This document shows, in pieces, positions 13,591-15,599 of a stretch of 15,599 nucleotides of DNA (its first letter is position 1; the number at the start of each line of letters is the position of its first letter). This DNA comes from JBCCFX01 sp039029515 (GTDB lineage Bacteria > Planctomycetota > Phycisphaerae > Phycisphaerales > SM1A02): assembly GCA_039029515.1 (NCBI GenBank), contig JBCCFX010000079.1:1-15599 (forward strand), read 5' to 3'. The notes under the pieces were generated by a model that saw only the letters and a program-made list of their open reading frames with translations, was not told the DNA's origin and searched no databases. The translations under genes were made by a program, and so were the position numbers.

Positions 13591-15291
13591 TCAGTCGGAT
13601 CGTGTGAACGTGTGCACCTGATTGCCAGCCACGTTCTCGAACACCCGAGTGTGTCCATCGAGCCAGGTCACCGTGATGCGGCGCGCGGAGGTCGCGTCGC
13701 CGATGCCCACATGAACGCGCGGATCGTTGCTCGCAAGATAGCTGTATCCGGGTCGGACATCGCGCACGAATGTTCCGGCATCAGTCTCGACTTCGACCCG
13801 AGCATTCAACGCATCCGCGCCATCGTCATTGAGTACGCGAATCATCAGCCAGTTACCAGCATCATCCGCAACGTTGCGCAGCAGATGAATCGAATCGAGC
13901 TGGTTCACGACCACTATGTCCATCCTGCCATCACTATCGAGATCGCCGAACGCCGCCGCGCGACTGCTTGCAATCGGCGTCTCGCCTGATGTCACGGTCG
14001 CGACGCCGCCTTCGAATCGCCCGGAATCTGATTGCATATACAGAAGATTGGGTTCTGCGTACGCGTAGTCTGACCAGGTCTTCGGCACGCGGGCAACACG
14101 GCCGTTCGCCTGATACAGGTCGAGTCGCGTGTCGTTGTCGAAGTCGATCCAGCCCATGCCGAAGCGCGTGTACTGTTTGCTCGTCGCGCCAAGTCCTGCG
14201 CGCAGCGTGGCGTCGTCAAATCGGCCGTTGTCGTTGATGTACATCGAGTCCGTTTCTGAACTCAGATTGCATACGAGCACGTCGAAATCGCCATCGTCGT
14301 CGATGTCTGCCGCGGTCACTCCCATGCCCGCTTTGGCGATCCCGTCACTATCAACAGCGCATCCGCGAATGTTCGCTTCGTCCACGAACGTGCCATCGCG
14401 CTGATTCATCCACAGTTGGTCCGGCAACTGGTCATTGGCCACAAAGATGTCGAGCCAGCCGTCATCATCAAAGTCGACCGACGAGACACCCAATCCGTTG
14501 CCGGAGGATGTGATGCCGGCTGCAGTCGTCACGTCGGTGAACGTGCCATCGCCTTCGTTGCGGTACAACACATCAACGCCGGGCGAACTGTAGTTCTTCG
14601 GCGCACAGTAGTCGGGACTGCCCATTTTGTTGAAGCAATCCTGCTCGCGCTCCAGCGACCAGTTGATGTAGTTGCAGACGTACAGGTCCACATCGCCATC
14701 CTTGTCGTAATCAAGGAATGTCGTGCTCGTACCCCAGCGGTCGTCACCGACGCCGGCGGTGTTCGTCACATCCGTGAACGTCCCATTGCCGTTGTTGCGA
14801 TACAGAACGTTGGGGCCGAGATTCGTGACATACAAGTCAACATCGCCATCGTTGTCGTAATCGGCGCATGCTGTGCCCTGGCCGAATCCTGTATCGCCGG
14901 TGCCGCTTGACTCGGTCACGTCTCGAAACTTGAAGTCGCCGAGGTTTTCGTACAGTTCGTTGCCGAGTGTATTTGCGGTCGGGTCCACGGGATTGCCGCT
15001 TTGGACGAGATAGACATCAAGGTCGCCGTCATCGTCCATGTCGAAGAGTGCCGCGCCGCCGGGCACGTTTTCAGGCATCAGATATCGATCGACGTGGCCG
15101 TTCTCGTGTCGGAAGGTGATGCCCGATGCGTCCACGACATCGTCAAAGATCGCGCGCGGTGCATCATTGTCTGATGCGTTCGATGTCGATGATGTCTCAT
15201 CGGTCGATCCGCTGCAGGCGACCAGCATCCATGCGATGCCGGGCAGCAGAAAACGCAGGTCGCGAACCGGGCGAGTCGTTGCGTGGATCAT
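13591..15291 (-). CDS. FG-GAP/VCBS beta-propeller lipoprotein with ASPIC/UnbV domain (CRTAC1-type)
   Basis: This is a 566-residue protein. GGAGG (15298-15302) lies 6 nt before the ATG at 15291; the frame runs on to 15423 but that part overlaps the upstream TPR gene. The signal LLPGIAWMLVAC ends in a lipobox LVAC with lipidation expected at C26, followed by a Ser/Thr/Asp linker. The core starts with FDDVVDASGITFRHENG and then has seven calcium-loop repeats: DMDDDGDLD, DYDNDGDVD, DYDKDGDVD, DFDDDGWLD, DIDDDGDFD, DFDNDTRLD and DLDSDGRMD. This fits a seven-bladed propeller; the sixth loop lacks the usual Gly. The last about 95 residues (NWLMIRVLN, then RDVRPGYSYLASNDPRVHVGIG, then ITVTWLDG) form the ASPIC/UnbV domain. 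It is likely a surface-bound binding protein; the ligand is unknown. Its start overlaps the upstream stop as ATGA. Confidence 0.92.
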   Translation of the reverse strand: MIHATTRPVRDLRFLLPGIAWMLVACSGSTDETSSTSNASDNDAPRAIFDDVVDASGITFRHENGHVDRYLMPENVPGGAALFDMDDDGDLDVYLVQSGNPVDPTANTLGNELYENLGDFKFRDVTESSGTGDTGFGQGTACADYDNDGDVDLYVTNLGPNVLYRNNGNGTFTDVTNTAGVGDDRWGTSTTFLDYDKDGDVDLYVCNYINWSLEREQDCFNKMGSPDYCAPKNYSSPGVDVLYRNEGDGTFTDVTTAAGITSSGNGLGVSSVDFDDDGWLDIFVANDQLPDQLWMNQRDGTFVDEANIRGCAVDSDGIAKAGMGVTAADIDDDGDFDVLVCNLSSETDSMYINDNGRFDDATLRAGLGATSKQYTRFGMGWIDFDNDTRLDLYQANGRVARVPKTWSDYAYAEPNLLYMQSDSGRFEGGVATVTSGETPIASSRAAAFGDLDSDGRMDIVVVNQLDSIHLLRNVADDAGNWLMIRVLNDDGADALNARVEVETDAGTFVRDVRPGYSYLASNDPRVHVGIGDATSARRITVTWLDGHTRVFENVAGNQVHTFTRSD

Positions 15292-15599
15292 CGAGAACCT
15301 CCGCCGAGTTGCTGGGCAACGACAGCCAGATTGGGATTGTTCGGATCGATTCGACGAGCGGCTGCGAGCGCTTCGCGTCCGAGCGCCGTCTGGCGCGTCC
15401 GGGCGTACGCCTGTGCGAGCCACAGAAATCCTTCCGCGTTGTCAGGCGCGGCGGCGGTGACGTCCTTCAGCGTCAGGACCGCCTCGTCCCATCGTTCGCA
15501 TTTCCACCCCCACCTCCCTTATTGATGTCGGGTTGACGGATCGTTCCGTCCGTGTGTCATCGCCGGCGAAAACGACTCGGTCGCCGCTTCGAAGTCGCC
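15288..15599 (-). pseudogene. TPR protein, C-terminal part, interrupted by an in-frame TAA; continues past the right edge
   Basis: The same reading frame runs from the right edge to the TGA at 15288-15290 and encodes TPR sequence throughout, except for one TAA at 15519-15521. Before the stop it reads GDFEAATESFSPAMTHG then NDPSTRHQ; after it, RWDEAVLTLKDVTAAAPDN then FLWLAQAYARTRQTALGREA and RRIDPNNPNLAVVAQQLGG. Counting TPR positions, the stop falls where the conserved Leu (position 7) is expected, with Gly (8) next and Ala (20) of 'DEA' at the right distance, so the length is preserved. There is no in-frame ATG or GTG soon after the stop. It is either a recent nonsense mutation or a sequencing or assembly error. 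The 3' end is joined to the propeller lipoprotein by ATGA; TPR plus ASPIC/UnbV pairs are common in this group. Confidence 0.75.

Noticed and set aside
14416..14910. Plus-strand open frame rich in Val and Ile
   Set aside because: It is the complement of the Asp-rich propeller repeats, so the hydrophobic pattern is a codon artefact.
15292..15423. N-terminal extension of the propeller lipoprotein
   Set aside because: It overlaps the TPR gene in another frame and would bury the lipoprotein signal; GGAGG at 15298-15302 supports the ATG at 15291.

Overview
The window looks like chromosomal DNA from a planctomycete, most likely of the class Phycisphaerae. This is inferred from high-GC coding sequence, secreted proteins ending in 'IVNIDDLLAVIN' dockerin-like repeats, an ASPIC/UnbV (CRTAC1-type) propeller lipoprotein preceded by a TPR protein, and many unassigned proteins of planctomycete style. 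No rRNA, tRNA, CRISPR array, insertion sequence or phage gene was seen. There is no gene-free stretch over 300 bases; the longest gaps are 10894-11110 and 11342-11564.

Region 1 (1-5835, + strand) is a tight three-gene unit joined by two ATGA stop/start overlaps. It holds a 5'-truncated helical-repeat (TPR-like) protein, a 984-residue protein with a cytoplasmic head, one membrane helix and a large extracytoplasmic part, and a small secreted protein. No known system matches it, so it is the best candidate here for something undescribed.

Region 2 (5832-9401) holds single housekeeping and unknown genes in mixed orientation. These are a minus-strand hypothetical protein that converges on region 1 through a shared CTAG stop, a DUF2064/TIGR04282 nucleotidyltransferase-like enzyme, an orphan response regulator, a 65-residue minus-strand protein, an LpoB/CsgG-like lipoprotein and a TerB-like helical protein.

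Region 3 (9373-11564) holds a processive family-2 glycosyltransferase of cellulose/mannan synthase type on the minus strand. It diverges from a 76-residue membrane protein with a SHOCT-like tail. A probable intrinsic terminator and a structured leader follow.

Region 4 (11565-15599) is surface-oriented. A secreted protein has three lamin-tail-like repeats and a duplicated dockerin-like C-terminus, and ends at a strong intrinsic terminator. Converging on it is a seven-motif FG-GAP/ASPIC-UnbV lipoprotein. Upstream of the lipoprotein, and overlapping it by ATGA, is a TPR gene that carries an in-frame TAA within otherwise continuous TPR sequence and runs off the right edge.
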